From Prochlorococcus sp. AG-409-K04 (lineage in GTDB: Bacteria > Cyanobacteriota > Cyanobacteriia > PCC-6307 > Cyanobiaceae): a stretch of 59,300 nucleotides of DNA. The notes under the pieces are model-generated. The model made no database searches and was not told the origin of the DNA. It saw nothing but the letters and a program-made list of their open reading frames with translations. The DNA lies in the NCBI GenBank assembly GCA_003215555.1, contig QCKE01000008.1, forward strand, positions 1 through 59,300. Direction: 5' to 3'. Made by a program: the position numbers and the translations under genes. Positions 52,131-59,300 of the stretch are shown here, one piece after another (the stretch's first letter is position 1; the number at the start of each line of letters is the position of its first letter).

Positions 52131-53168
52131 ATGAGTGTCACCCCAAACTTAAATCAAAATGTGGCTCAGCTAATAGATGCCAACCTAGATAGAGCTCGAG
52201 AAGGTCTTCGTGTTATAGAGGATTGGTGTAGATTTGGATTACATAAAAAGGAGTATGTAATCCTTATAAAAGACTGGAGGCAACAACTAGGTCAACAACA
52301 TTACGAGATCTACAAAAAAGCAAGATTAACTTCTTCTGATGAAAGTGCAGGATTAAATCATCCGGCTCAAAAAGATCGAAAACAACCAAAAGAAATAGTT
52401 GCAGCCAACTTTGCTCGTGTTCAAGAAGCTCTAAGAGTTTTAGAAGAATTTTGTCGATCATCACATCCAGAACTATCAACTATATCTGCAAAAATAAGAT
52501 ATAAAATATATGATTTAGAGATAAGTGTGCTAAAAGATTCCGAAAAAAATAATCGCTTTAAAAAGCTTCATTCATCAAAACTTTATCTTATAACAAAACC
52601 TAATCCAAACCTTTTTGATATTGTTTTATCAGCATTAAATGCAGGCGTCAATATGATTCAATATAGATGCAAAAATGGGAATGATTTAGATAATTTTAGA
52701 GAAGCTAATGCATTAGCATTGCTATGCAAGAAGAAGAAATCTCTTCTTATTATTAATGACAGAATAGACATTGCTCTTGCTTGCGATGCAGATGGAGTTC
52801 ACCTTGGTCAAACAGATATTCCATTGGAAATTGGTCGAAAGATGATAGGGCCAGAGAAAATAATTGGCCTTAGCACACACTCACTAGATCAAATCAAACA
52901 AGCTGAAAATAAAACCTGTGATTATGTAGGAATAGGACCTATCTTTCCAACAGTCTCAAAACCAAGTGAAAAACATCTAGGTTTAGAATCCTTAAAAAAA
53001 CTATCACTTAAAACTAATCTTCCATATTTTGCCATAGGTGGAATAAATAAAATGAATATCTCAGAAATAACAAAAACTGGAACCAAGCGAGTAGCTATAA
53101 TCAATGGCATTATGGATGAAAAAGACACATCCTCAACAGTTAGATATCTAATAGAAAAATTAAAATGA
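52131..53168 (+). CDS. thiE: Thiamine-phosphate synthase with N-terminal ThiD2-like domain
   Basis: The 345-residue protein has an extra N-terminal helical domain (about 1-140, with IDANLDRAREGLRVIEDWCRF and NFARVQEALRVLEEF) seen in cyanobacterial ThiE, then a TIM-barrel ThiE. KLYLITKP opens the barrel, VNMIQYRCKN follows, DRIDIALACDADGVHLGQTD carries the metal and substrate residues, and YFAIGGIN and the C-terminal strand close it. It joins HMP-pyrophosphate and the thiazole phosphate. Its TGA overlaps the ATG of thiS (ATGA). Confidence 0.94.
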   Translation: MSVTPNLNQNVAQLIDANLDRAREGLRVIEDWCRFGLHKKEYVILIKDWRQQLGQQHYEIYKKARLTSSDESAGLNHPAQKDRKQPKEIVAANFARVQEALRVLEEFCRSSHPELSTISAKIRYKIYDLEISVLKDSEKNNRFKKLHSSKLYLITKPNPNLFDIVLSALNAGVNMIQYRCKNGNDLDNFREANALALLCKKKKSLLIINDRIDIALACDADGVHLGQTDIPLEIGRKMIGPEKIIGLSTHSLDQIKQAENKTCDYVGIGPIFPTVSKPSEKHLGLESLKKLSLKTNLPYFAIGGINKMNISEITKTGTKRVAIINGIMDEKDTSSTVRYLIEKLK

Positions 53169-53374
53169 ATTTCAAAATAAATGGTGAACTAAAAAAAATT
53201 AAGATTGAAAGGGAGGAAGCAACCCTTAGCTTTTTAATTAGCAAACTAGAACTTAACCCAAAGCTAATTGTGGTTGAGTTCAATGGGGCAATTATAAATT
53301 CAGACAACTGGGAAACACAATCTATAAATGATGGTGACACACTTGAGATAGTAACTATTGTTGGAGGGGGCTAA
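53165..53374 (+). CDS. thiS: Sulfur carrier protein ThiS
   Basis: This ubiquitin-fold protein of 69 residues ends VTIVGGG, giving the C-terminal glycine tail that is adenylated and converted to a thiocarboxylate, which donates sulfur to the thiamine thiazole. The middle carries KLIVVEFNGAIIN and the LEIVTIVGG strand, both typical. It starts with ATG overlapping the stop of thiE. No thiG or thiF lies in the window, so those partners are encoded elsewhere. Confidence 0.94.
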   Translation: MNFKINGELKKIKIEREEATLSFLISKLELNPKLIVVEFNGAIINSDNWETQSINDGDTLEIVTIVGGG

Positions 53375-53574
53375 AAAGAAGCCAAGACCCCATTAACCCA
53401 AAACTTTGAAAAGAGTCAAAAGGGGTTCAAATGTTAAGCATTTATTAAATTTTGACCCAAAATTAATCGTATTTGAAAATCTTAAGAATTTCTTTCACTA
53501 AAATCTCGCAACATCTCTCAAGTCAGCGGTTTCACACAGTTAAGTTATCTGTACGTTTTTCATTGATTTTCTAG
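53375..53574. other. Intergenic region after thiS
   Basis: The 200-base stretch between thiS and a small GTG-started gene has no clear coding frame. A GACCCC near 53390 is complementary to a GGGGTT near 53425, but the intervening loop is long, and no T run follows, so I do not call a terminator. Confidence 0.4.
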
Positions 53575-53742
53575 GTGTCTGCTTCATCTCAACCTGAGCC
53601 ACGCTCAATGAAATGGGAGCGCAATGGCGAATTAGCACAAAGAGATTTGTCTGAACTTGTCAACCGTTTACTTGACGTTGAATCAAAAAGCAACAGCCAT
53701 GAACTTTCAAGGCTGGGAAACAAATGTGACAAACAGGACTAA
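53575..53742 (+). CDS. Small hydrophilic hypothetical protein, 55 residues
   Basis: A 55-codon frame starts with GTG at 53575 and ends with TAA. The product is charged and helical, with MKWERNGELAQRDLSELVNR in the middle. An internal ATG at 53608 would remove the first 11 residues. Base composition is less A+T-rich than the flanking DNA, which supports coding. No function is known. Confidence 0.6.
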   Translation: MSASSQPEPRSMKWERNGELAQRDLSELVNRLLDVESKSNSHELSRLGNKCDKQD

Positions 53743-53809
53743 TCTTTTACATAACCCACTTGCTAATTAAAAAAATAAAAGCAAAATTCAACTAAATTAT
53801 AAATATTCA

Positions 53810-53950
53810 TTGTCAACACAAAAGACGATATCTTGGGTTAATACCCCAGTATTAGTGGAAGCATTATCTCGCTATCATGAAAATCGCCTTCCACACTCAA
53901 TGAAATTATGGATTGAACAAATATTGGAATTAAACTCACAAGAACTTTGA
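53810..53950 (+). CDS. Small hypothetical protein, 46 residues
   Basis: The frame starts with TTG at 53810 and ends with TGA, leaving 18 bases to the convergent larB gene. The peptide contains WVNTPVLVEALSRYHENRLP and a C-terminal amphipathic helix, SMKLWIEQILEL. There is no ATG and no clear Shine-Dalgarno, so confidence is moderate. No family is recognised. Confidence 0.5.
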   Translation: MSTQKTISWVNTPVLVEALSRYHENRLPHSMKLWIEQILELNSQEL

Positions 53951-53968
53951 TAAATAGTTAAAAAATCT

Positions 53969-54637
53969 TTAATTACTATATTTATGAGCCTTGACAATCC
54001 TTAGGGCAGCCATGGCAGCACCATATCCATTATCTATATTCACTACTAACAAACCAGGGGAACAACTAGAAAGCATTCCATTAAGAGCGGCATTGCCACC
54101 ATGACCTACTCCATAACCAACTGATACTGGCAAGCCAATAACTGGTTGAGGAACTAAACCAGCCAAAACCGTTGGGAGAGCTCCCTCCATTCCTGCACAA
54201 GCAATTACCACTGTTGCATCTTCAATCTTTTTCAAATTTTTTAAAAGCCTATGCAATCCAGCTACTCCAACATCCATAACAAGTTCAGTTTGGACACCAT
54301 GTAACCGTAAAGAAAGCGCTGCTTCAGATGCAACCGATACATCACTAGTTCCACCACTAACAATAATCACTTTCCCAAAAGAAGGATCAATTAAAATGGG
54401 ACTACCTAAAGTCAAGCATGAACATTGAGGATGATATTCGGCATGTTTAAAAGAGTGCAATAATTTTGAAGCTTTCGAAGGAGTAACTCTTGTGACCAAA
54501 GCCAATTGATTAGCCACTGCAAAACTTTGTAAAATACAAGAAATTTGCTCGCAAGATTTATTTTCGCCCCATATTGCCTCAACCATTCCAAGCCTTTGAA
54601 GCCGATCATGATCTAGAAAAATCTCATGATCAATCAT
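53969..54637 (-). CDS. larB: LarB-like protein (AIR carboxylase family), nickel-pincer cofactor synthesis
   Basis: The 222-residue protein has a variable N-terminal domain and a C-terminal domain related to PurE: IIVSGGTSDVSVASEAA, then MDVGVAGLHR, VIACAGMEGALPTVLAGL, and VGHGGNAALNGML. LarB carboxylates nicotinic acid adenine dinucleotide in nickel-pincer cofactor synthesis; cyanobacteria often carry LarB without a known lactate racemase. The ATG overlaps the stop of the upstream gene (ATGA). Confidence 0.87.
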   Translation of the reverse strand: MIDHEIFLDHDRLQRLGMVEAIWGENKSCEQISCILQSFAVANQLALVTRVTPSKASKLLHSFKHAEYHPQCSCLTLGSPILIDPSFGKVIIVSGGTSDVSVASEAALSLRLHGVQTELVMDVGVAGLHRLLKNLKKIEDATVVIACAGMEGALPTVLAGLVPQPVIGLPVSVGYGVGHGGNAALNGMLSSCSPGLLVVNIDNGYGAAMAALRIVKAHKYSN

Positions 54638-55089
54638 TGTGGAAAAAGTTCACCTTGAGATTTAATTGGAAAAGGGTTAGAAGAATGATCTCCTGTTAAA
54701 TCCATAGCTATTTGCTCAAAGAGTTCTTGAACTCTATCAATTTCTATCTGAGGGATATCTTTCCACAATGAACGAGTACTCCAAGTGATTAACAATATTG
54801 CTTCTTCATTATTTGGGTCCCAAAGAAGTTGTCGTCCAACAAATCCTTTTTGCCTATTCAACCATGGCTCCCAAGTTTGTCTCTCAGCATTTAACCAAGC
54901 TTCCTTTTCCTGAGTAGGGACTGAAAGCATAAGATATTCAATCACAGGTCCTTTAGAATCAATCACTTCAGAAGAAGAAATAGATTGAACAGCTTGCGTA
55001 TTGCTAGCAAAAATGATCAGTGCGGCAGATATTGATCCTACAAGAGATATAAGCCTCGTATTAAAAATTTCTGATAAATAGTTCTTCAT
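54634..55089 (-). CDS. TIGR03792-like cyanobacterial protein
   Basis: This 151-residue protein has a hydrophobic N-terminal segment ([22 protein letters not shown]) that could be a signal peptide or anchor. A compact domain follows, [19 protein letters not shown] then [13 protein letters not shown] and [14 protein letters not shown]. That layout matches the cyanobacterial TIGR03792 family, related to ferredoxin-like monooxygenase folds, function unknown. It is wedged between ispF and larB with overlapping ends. Confidence 0.78.
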   Translation of the reverse strand: MKNYLSEIFNTRLISLVGSISAALIIFASNTQAVQSISSSEVIDSKGPVIEYLMLSVPTQEKEAWLNAERQTWEPWLNRQKGFVGRQLLWDPNNEEAILLITWSTRSLWKDIPQIEIDRVQELFEQIAMDLTGDHSSNPFPIKSQGELFPQ

Positions 55090-55586
55090 ACCTTTTCTAA
55101 TAAAACAACAGCATGACTACTAATACCTTCTTCCCTACCCTCTGGTCCAAGTAATTCATTAGTAGTTGCTTTTACACCAATGCAATCAATTTCCACCCCC
55201 ATTTTGTTAGCCAGATTTCGTCTCATCAAATCTATATATGGCTTCATTTTGGGCCTTTCTGCAATAATCACTGAATCAATATTTACAATCACCCATCCTT
55301 TCTTTCTAATTAATCCAACTATATTTTCCAGTAGAATTAAACTATCAGCATCTTTCCATTCCATTTGTTCCGGAGGAAAATATTTACCTATATCTCCTAA
55401 AGAAAGTGCTCCAAGCATTGCGTCCATAACAGCATGAACAAGTACATCTGCATCACTATGTCCAGCCAGTCCTAGGGATCTCGGATGATCAAGCTCAACT
55501 CCTCCAATTATTAGTTTCCTATTTGGGACTAATCGATGTATATCATAACCGTTGCCAATACGAAAATTTAATTTAGATTCAATCAT
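55086..55586 (-). CDS. ispF: 2-C-methyl-D-erythritol 2,4-cyclodiphosphate synthase
   Basis: The 166-residue enzyme acts in the MEP isoprenoid pathway. The signature [11 protein letters not shown] at the N-terminus and [24 protein letters not shown] carry zinc ligands (Asp-x-His and the later His). DIGKYFPP and the end [25 protein letters not shown] are also typical. Start ATG at 55586, TIGR03792-like gene overlapping at its 3' end. Confidence 0.96.
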   Translation of the reverse strand: MIESKLNFRIGNGYDIHRLVPNRKLIIGGVELDHPRSLGLAGHSDADVLVHAVMDAMLGALSLGDIGKYFPPEQMEWKDADSLILLENIVGLIRKKGWVIVNIDSVIIAERPKMKPYIDLMRRNLANKMGVEIDCIGVKATTNELLGPEGREEGISSHAVVLLEKV

Positions 55587-55734
55587 AAGAATAAATTAGA
55601 AAGGAAATTTGAAAACTGTGTTTTATCTGTATTTAAGTTAAAAGAAAACATTAAAAAAAAAAATATGAATTTTTTTCAAATATTGATATTGCAATCAATC
55701 TAACATCAAAAAGAAACAGTACAGATTCATACAA

Positions 55735-56532
55735 TCAATCCCACCAAGGATCTTCTATAAAATTATTTTCACAACTATTTTTAGAAGATGAATTAGGTAA
55801 ATTATTAAGCATCAATTCCGAATTACAAGCCATTTCCTGACTCTTAACCCACCTTTCAAAAAGATCTGGTCGTCTTATTTTTGTACGCATCTCTCGTTGC
55901 TTTTGTCTCCAACGAGCAATTTCCTTATGATTCCCACTTAGCAAAACTTTTGGCACTTCAAGACCAGAAAATTCAGATGGCCTCGTGTAATGAGGCTGTT
56001 CGAGTAACAAATTCGAATGACTCTCTTCAATCAACGATTCTGATCTACCAATACCTCCTGGAAGAAGACGAACTACTCCATTAACAATTGTCATTGCAGC
56101 TAGCTCGCCTCCAGTTAGAACAAAATCTCCTATAGATATCTCTTCATCCGCAAGATTTCGAATCCTTTCATCAAATCCTTCATACTGGCCACAAAGAAAG
56201 ATCAACTGTCTATATTCCTTTGACCATCTCCACAAATCACTTTGCTCTAATTGCTTTCCTTGTGGAGTCATCATCAAAACTCTTCTTGCAGGATGACTAG
56301 GTATAGAGGTAAATGCTTTGAAAAATGGCTCTGGCTTTAAAACCATCCCAACACCACCGCCATAAGGCTCATCGTCTACCTTGTGATAGCTATCATGAGT
56401 AAAATCACGAGGATTATACAAATTTAACTCAGCTATACCTGTGGTAAAAGCTCGTCCAATAACACCTAATTCATGCAAGATCTCAAAGGGCTTTGGCAAA
56501 AGACTTATGACATCTAATCGATATGCTGACAT
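55735..56532 (-). CDS. trmD: tRNA (guanine-N1)-methyltransferase
   Basis: This SPOUT methyltransferase of about 265 residues makes m1G37 in tRNAs reading CNN codons. The N-terminal MSAYRLDVISLLP is followed by RDFTHDSYHKVDDEPYGGGVGM, LCGQYEGFDERI, and EISIGDFVLTGGELAAM, which form the knot and SAM site. I take the ATG at 56532, which just clears the upstream era stop; a longer frame extending 22 codons upstream into era lacks family support. The last 40 residues are not conserved and acidic or Asn-rich. Confidence 0.94.
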   Translation of the reverse strand: MSAYRLDVISLLPKPFEILHELGVIGRAFTTGIAELNLYNPRDFTHDSYHKVDDEPYGGGVGMVLKPEPFFKAFTSIPSHPARRVLMMTPQGKQLEQSDLWRWSKEYRQLIFLCGQYEGFDERIRNLADEEISIGDFVLTGGELAAMTIVNGVVRLLPGGIGRSESLIEESHSNLLLEQPHYTRPSEFSGLEVPKVLLSGNHKEIARWRQKQREMRTKIRRPDLFERWVKSQEMACNSELMLNNLPNSSSKNSCENNFIEDPWWD

Positions 56533-56536
56533 GACT

Positions 56537-57484
56537 CTATTTACCTTCATATCCAAATTCAGATAATCTTGCAGGTTTACTGCGCCAATCAGGAACAACT
56601 TTTACAAACAATTCAAGGTAAACCGGTCCATTAATAAGTTTTTGCATTTTTAGCCTTGCTGTCTTTCCAATCTTTTTCAACATTGAACCACCTTTACCAA
56701 TTAAAATTCCTTTCTGACTTTTGCGTTCTACAACAACAGTTGCCAATACAGCTGTTTTTTTTAAATCTGATGAATTGTTCTTATCCATAGAGACTTCATC
56801 AACACGATCAATTCTTACAGCAACACTATGAGGGACCTCTTCTCTTGTATTAAGAAGAATCTGTTCACGAATAAGCTCAGACAAAAGAATTTCTTCCGGT
56901 TGATCGCATTTTAAATTTGGAGGATAAAGATAAGGTCCAAGTGGTAAAGATTGTGAGATGCTTTCTACCAACACATCACAACCATTTCCTGTAAGTGCAC
57001 TACAAGAAAAAACAGGCCAATCCTTATTATCAACAAAATCAATATATTCATTCAAACGATCTTTGCAATTACTTTTATTTACGAGGTCCCATTTGTTCAG
57101 AATCACTAAAACAGGAAGATTTTTATCTACTTTAAGTAAATTGACAATAAACTGATCTCCCCTTCCAGGTTTTTGAGAACCATCAAATATAAGCACAATA
57201 GTATCAACTTCTCCTATCAACTTTTTAGAACTCTGAACTAATCTTTCACCTAACAGATGATGTGGTTTATGAATTCCAGGGGTATCTACAAAAACTAATT
57301 GTGATTTTTGAGTGGTCAAAATAGCCCTCAGTCGATTACGAGTTGTTTGAGCAACTGGTGAAGTAATAGCTATATTTTCTCCTATGATTTGATTAACGAA
57401 AGTCGATTTACCAACATTAGGTCTTCCTATCAAGGCAACAAATCCAGACTTATAACCTTCTGGAGTGGAATTAAGTAGTGACAT
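56537..57484 (-). CDS. era: GTPase Era
   Basis: The 315-residue protein has a G domain with P-loop GRPNVGKSTFVN, switch II DTPGIHKPHHLLGE and NKWD, and a C-terminal KH domain with GKGGSMLKKIGKTARLKMQKLI. Era binds the 3' end of 16S rRNA and aids 30S assembly. The start is ATG at 57484 and the length is slightly long. It runs divergently from a hypothetical gene starting at 57526 and directly precedes trmD. Confidence 0.96.
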   Translation of the reverse strand: MSLLNSTPEGYKSGFVALIGRPNVGKSTFVNQIIGENIAITSPVAQTTRNRLRAILTTQKSQLVFVDTPGIHKPHHLLGERLVQSSKKLIGEVDTIVLIFDGSQKPGRGDQFIVNLLKVDKNLPVLVILNKWDLVNKSNCKDRLNEYIDFVDNKDWPVFSCSALTGNGCDVLVESISQSLPLGPYLYPPNLKCDQPEEILLSELIREQILLNTREEVPHSVAVRIDRVDEVSMDKNNSSDLKKTAVLATVVVERKSQKGILIGKGGSMLKKIGKTARLKMQKLINGPVYLELFVKVVPDWRSKPARLSEFGYEGK

Positions 57485-57525
57485 TTTCTAAGCACATCAA
57501 TAAAATAGCTTTACTCAAAAAAGAC

Positions 57526-58059
57526 ATGAACAAACTAAAGCCAAGTTTTGAGGAAGCAATGAATGCAGCATCAATGTGGTGCAATGCGTGGGATCTAGAA
57601 GAAATAAGTGATGAGGTTTTAGCTGAAAGGGTTTCTGAACTTTTAGAAACTAGCAATGGTGCTCGTGGATTTTTTGTGATAAGCCTTTCAAGTAATTCAC
57701 CTTTAATGGATCGTTTACCTGATGCCCTTGTTTTTCAATTAAGAAAAGCTGGTGACATAGTAGTAGAGCTTACGGCAAAGAACTTTGTTATGAGTTCAGC
57801 AATGGCATTGCATCACAAAAGAAACAAAAAAGTTGATCAACAATCAACTTCTCAAAAGATACAAATGAGATGCCTTGAACTGCTTAGAATCCTTGAGCCT
57901 AATTCAGTAAAAAAAAAGCTGGAGAGTCTTTTAGAGGCCTTAGAAGGAAAAGGCAATGATATGAATTTTATAAATAGGTGCAATTTTGATAATGAGCAAC
58001 ATGACTATATATTCTCAAGCATTAATTCAATAGCCGAAAATAAAAAAGGAAGTGATTAA
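57526..58059 (+). CDS. Cyanobacterial hypothetical protein, 177 residues
   Basis: No family name comes to mind. The protein is soluble, with an acidic helical N-terminus (PSFEEAMNAASMWCNAWDLEEISDE), a middle beta-rich segment GARGFFVISLSSNSPLMDRLPDALVFQLRKAG, and a Lys- and Gln-rich helical tail. I choose the ATG at 57526; a start 16 codons earlier would overlap era. It is tightly flanked by era and by a terminator that shares its stop codon. Confidence 0.7.
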   Translation: MNKLKPSFEEAMNAASMWCNAWDLEEISDEVLAERVSELLETSNGARGFFVISLSSNSPLMDRLPDALVFQLRKAGDIVVELTAKNFVMSSAMALHHKRNKKVDQQSTSQKIQMRCLELLRILEPNSVKKKLESLLEALEGKGNDMNFINRCNFDNEQHDYIFSSINSIAENKKGSD

Positions 58060-58073
58060 TATCACTTCCTTTT
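58044..58073. terminator. Bidirectional intrinsic terminator
   Basis: A perfect 13-base stem (58044-58056 with 58061-58073) encloses a TAAT loop, ending in a T tract in each direction. It lies between the convergent hypothetical gene (stop inside the loop) and the BI-1 gene, so it can end both transcripts. It is the clearest terminator in the window. Confidence 0.85.
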
Positions 58074-58098
58074 GCTCACTCTAAATGATAATTGATTT

Positions 58099-58836
58099 TC
58101 AATCTCTCCTACCACCACCTTGAAGAGCAATAATTAAACGTAGTATAAAAACAAACAAATTAATATAAGTTAAATACATACCTAACGCACCAGCAAGATA
58201 CTGCTCATCATTATATCTACGTGGCATTGTGTAAAAATCTACAAAAGACATTGCAACAAATAATACTGTTCCAAATCCAGCAATTATCAACTCAAGTCCA
58301 CTACCACCAAACATTCCGGGTGCAAAGAAACCACCTATAAGTTGTATAACCATTGCAATCAAAAGACCTACAAGACCTAAACCAACTGCTCCACTTAAAG
58401 CTTGGCCAACGCTGTCACTCATCCGCCTGCCTACAACTGATGCTATAACAAAAGTTATTCCTGTAGCAAAGGCAGCTGTCCCTACTGAACCTATACCAGC
58501 AGTTCCAATTGCTATTGCAACAATTCCACTTAGGGTAAAACCTGTTAAAAGACTAAATCCTGTTAAAAGAGGTAAGGCTTTTGCATTGTTGGAATTGTTT
58601 GCAGCACTAGTTGCCATAAAGAACAGAACCAATTCTGCTATGAAAGCAACAATTGCAAGTGGTTGGAATAAGGCTGGATTTGAAGCTAATAAAGAAAGAC
58701 CACTTAATACACCAAGTGCTGTAAGGACCATACCTCCACCCACATAAGGCAAGGCTTTATTTACGACGTTCGGGCCAACCAAGGAACTTGATTGTGCATC
58801 ACGAATAGCTTGTTGGAAATTGCTACTAGCTGGCAT
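58099..58836 (-). CDS. Bax inhibitor-1 (BI-1/YccA) family membrane protein
   Basis: The 245-residue protein has about seven hydrophobic spans after a polar 25-residue N-terminus, with VGGGMVLTALGVLSGLSLLA first and FVDFYTMPRRYND in a late loop. The last span LTYINLFVFILRLI is typical of BI-1/YbhL/YccA proteins, which act as pH-sensitive calcium leak channels or protease partners in bacteria. Pairing with ftsH in the same window is of note, since E. coli YccA inhibits FtsH, but no coupling is implied here. Confidence 0.85.
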   Translation of the reverse strand: MPASSNFQQAIRDAQSSSLVGPNVVNKALPYVGGGMVLTALGVLSGLSLLASNPALFQPLAIVAFIAELVLFFMATSAANNSNNAKALPLLTGFSLLTGFTLSGIVAIAIGTAGIGSVGTAAFATGITFVIASVVGRRMSDSVGQALSGAVGLGLVGLLIAMVIQLIGGFFAPGMFGGSGLELIIAGFGTVLFVAMSFVDFYTMPRRYNDEQYLAGALGMYLTYINLFVFILRLIIALQGGGRRD

Positions 58837-58889
58837 ATGAATCCAAGTAATTAATGAATACTTTGCCAGAAAAAAAATATTTGCGCGAA

Positions 58890-59300
58890 TTATTTTGTGC
58901 GGATGTCACTAACTTTTCTATTTCTTGAATAAGCATCAACTACTTTTTGAACTAATTGATGGCGAACGATATCAGCAGAAGTCAATCTGCAAATAGCAAT
59001 TCCTTTGATTTTGTTTAACACCTCAATAGCTTCTACAAGACCACTTATTTTCCCCTTAGGAAGATCAATTTGAGTAATGTCACCAGTTACAACCATTCGA
59101 GATCTCTGTCCTAGCCTTGTCAAAGCCATTCTCATTTGAGCGGAAGTTGTGTTCTGAGCTTCATCAAGAATTATAAAAGCATCTTCAAGAGTCCTTCCAC
59201 GCATATAAGCCAATGGGGCTACTTCAATAACACCTTTTTCAAATAATGTGGTTGTTTTTTCTAAACCAAGCAAAGTATGCAATGAATCATAAAGAGGTCT
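58890..59300 (-). CDS. PhoH-like ATPase, 5' end cut by window edge
   Basis: The last 136 residues are visible, starting [12 protein letters not shown] at the right edge, with the N-terminus outside. [28 protein letters not shown] holds the Walker B motif (ILDEAQN) of PhoH-type P-loop ATPases. [25 protein letters not shown] and [10 protein letters not shown] are family hallmarks. PhoH-like proteins (YbeZ type) take part in RNA processing with YbeY. It ends 53 bases upstream of the BI-1 gene on the same strand. Confidence 0.93.
   Translation of the reverse strand, partial: RPLYDSLHTLLGLEKTTTLFEKGVIEVAPLAYMRGRTLEDAFIILDEAQNTTSAQMRMALTRLGQRSRMVVTGDITQIDLPKGKISGLVEAIEVLNKIKGIAICRLTSADIVRHQLVQKVVDAYSRNRKVSDIRTK

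Noticed and set aside
53390-53430. Possible hairpin with GACCCC and GGGGTT arms after thiS
   Set aside because: The loop is around 30 bases and one pair is G:T; no T run follows.
1-59300. CRISPR array, transposase, integrase or prophage genes
   Set aside because: No spaced direct repeats, IS-type DDE or Tyr-recombinase motifs, or phage structural genes were seen in any frame.

Overview
This window looks like marine picocyanobacterial chromosome, most likely a low-GC Prochlorococcus. The basis is the strong A+T bias, the very tight gene packing, and a right half made of core genes together with cyanobacterial families of unknown function (DUF3122-like, DUF3611-like, a TIGR03792-like protein, and ThiE carrying the cyanobacterial N-terminal extension). 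The genus is an inference; no rRNA or marker phylogeny was available.

Positions 1-37.2 kb form a large surface-polysaccharide island, nearly all on the minus strand. Reading along transcription from the right, it holds a Wza-like outer-membrane export protein and a Wzc-like chain-length protein without a kinase motif (34.4-37.2 kb). A plus-strand pair follows, a deacetylase-like protein and a sugar-formyltransferase-like protein (32.7-34.3 kb). Next come an FkbM methyltransferase, a glycosyltransferase, a UDP-uronate 4-epimerase, a TviB/WbpA-type UDP-sugar dehydrogenase and an ABC flippase (26.0-32.5 kb). A PseB-type dehydratase module with an aldo/keto reductase, a methyltransferase, a decayed duplicate, and a cytidylyltransferase-aminotransferase fusion occupies 21.0-26.0 kb. 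A 0.9 kb gene-free gap containing a perfect 17-bp inverted repeat separates this from a radical SAM protein, a DegT aminotransferase, a 2-oxoglutarate oxygenase-like protein, a Gfo/Idh dehydrogenase and a hexapeptide acetyltransferase (13.3-20.1 kb). A complete CDP-linked, C-methylated 6-deoxyhexose operon lies at 6.2-10.6 kb. The left end has a full asparagine synthetase, an orphan membrane protein, a glycosyltransferase, an epimerase and the 5' part of a lipid-carrier priming transferase. Three activated-sugar lines can be reconstructed: CDP-3-C-methyl-6-deoxyhexose, a diacetamido-uronic acid of the WbpB/E/D type, and a UDP-4-keto-6-deoxy-HexNAc branch of unclear end product.

A tRNA-Ala(GGC) gene with a clear sigma-70-type promoter sits at 37.7 kb, next to a two-gene UDP-glucose to UDP-xylose operon (38.1-40.4 kb). 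From 40.7 kb onward the content is core: lexA (with a near-consensus SOS box), argF, ftsH, ribD, cobL, nadK, pheS, surE, ribF, thiE, thiS, larB, ispF, trmD, era, a BI-1 family gene and the truncated phoH-like gene at the right edge. Small conserved-looking genes fill most gaps; three of them (41, 55 and 46 codons) were read directly from the sequence.
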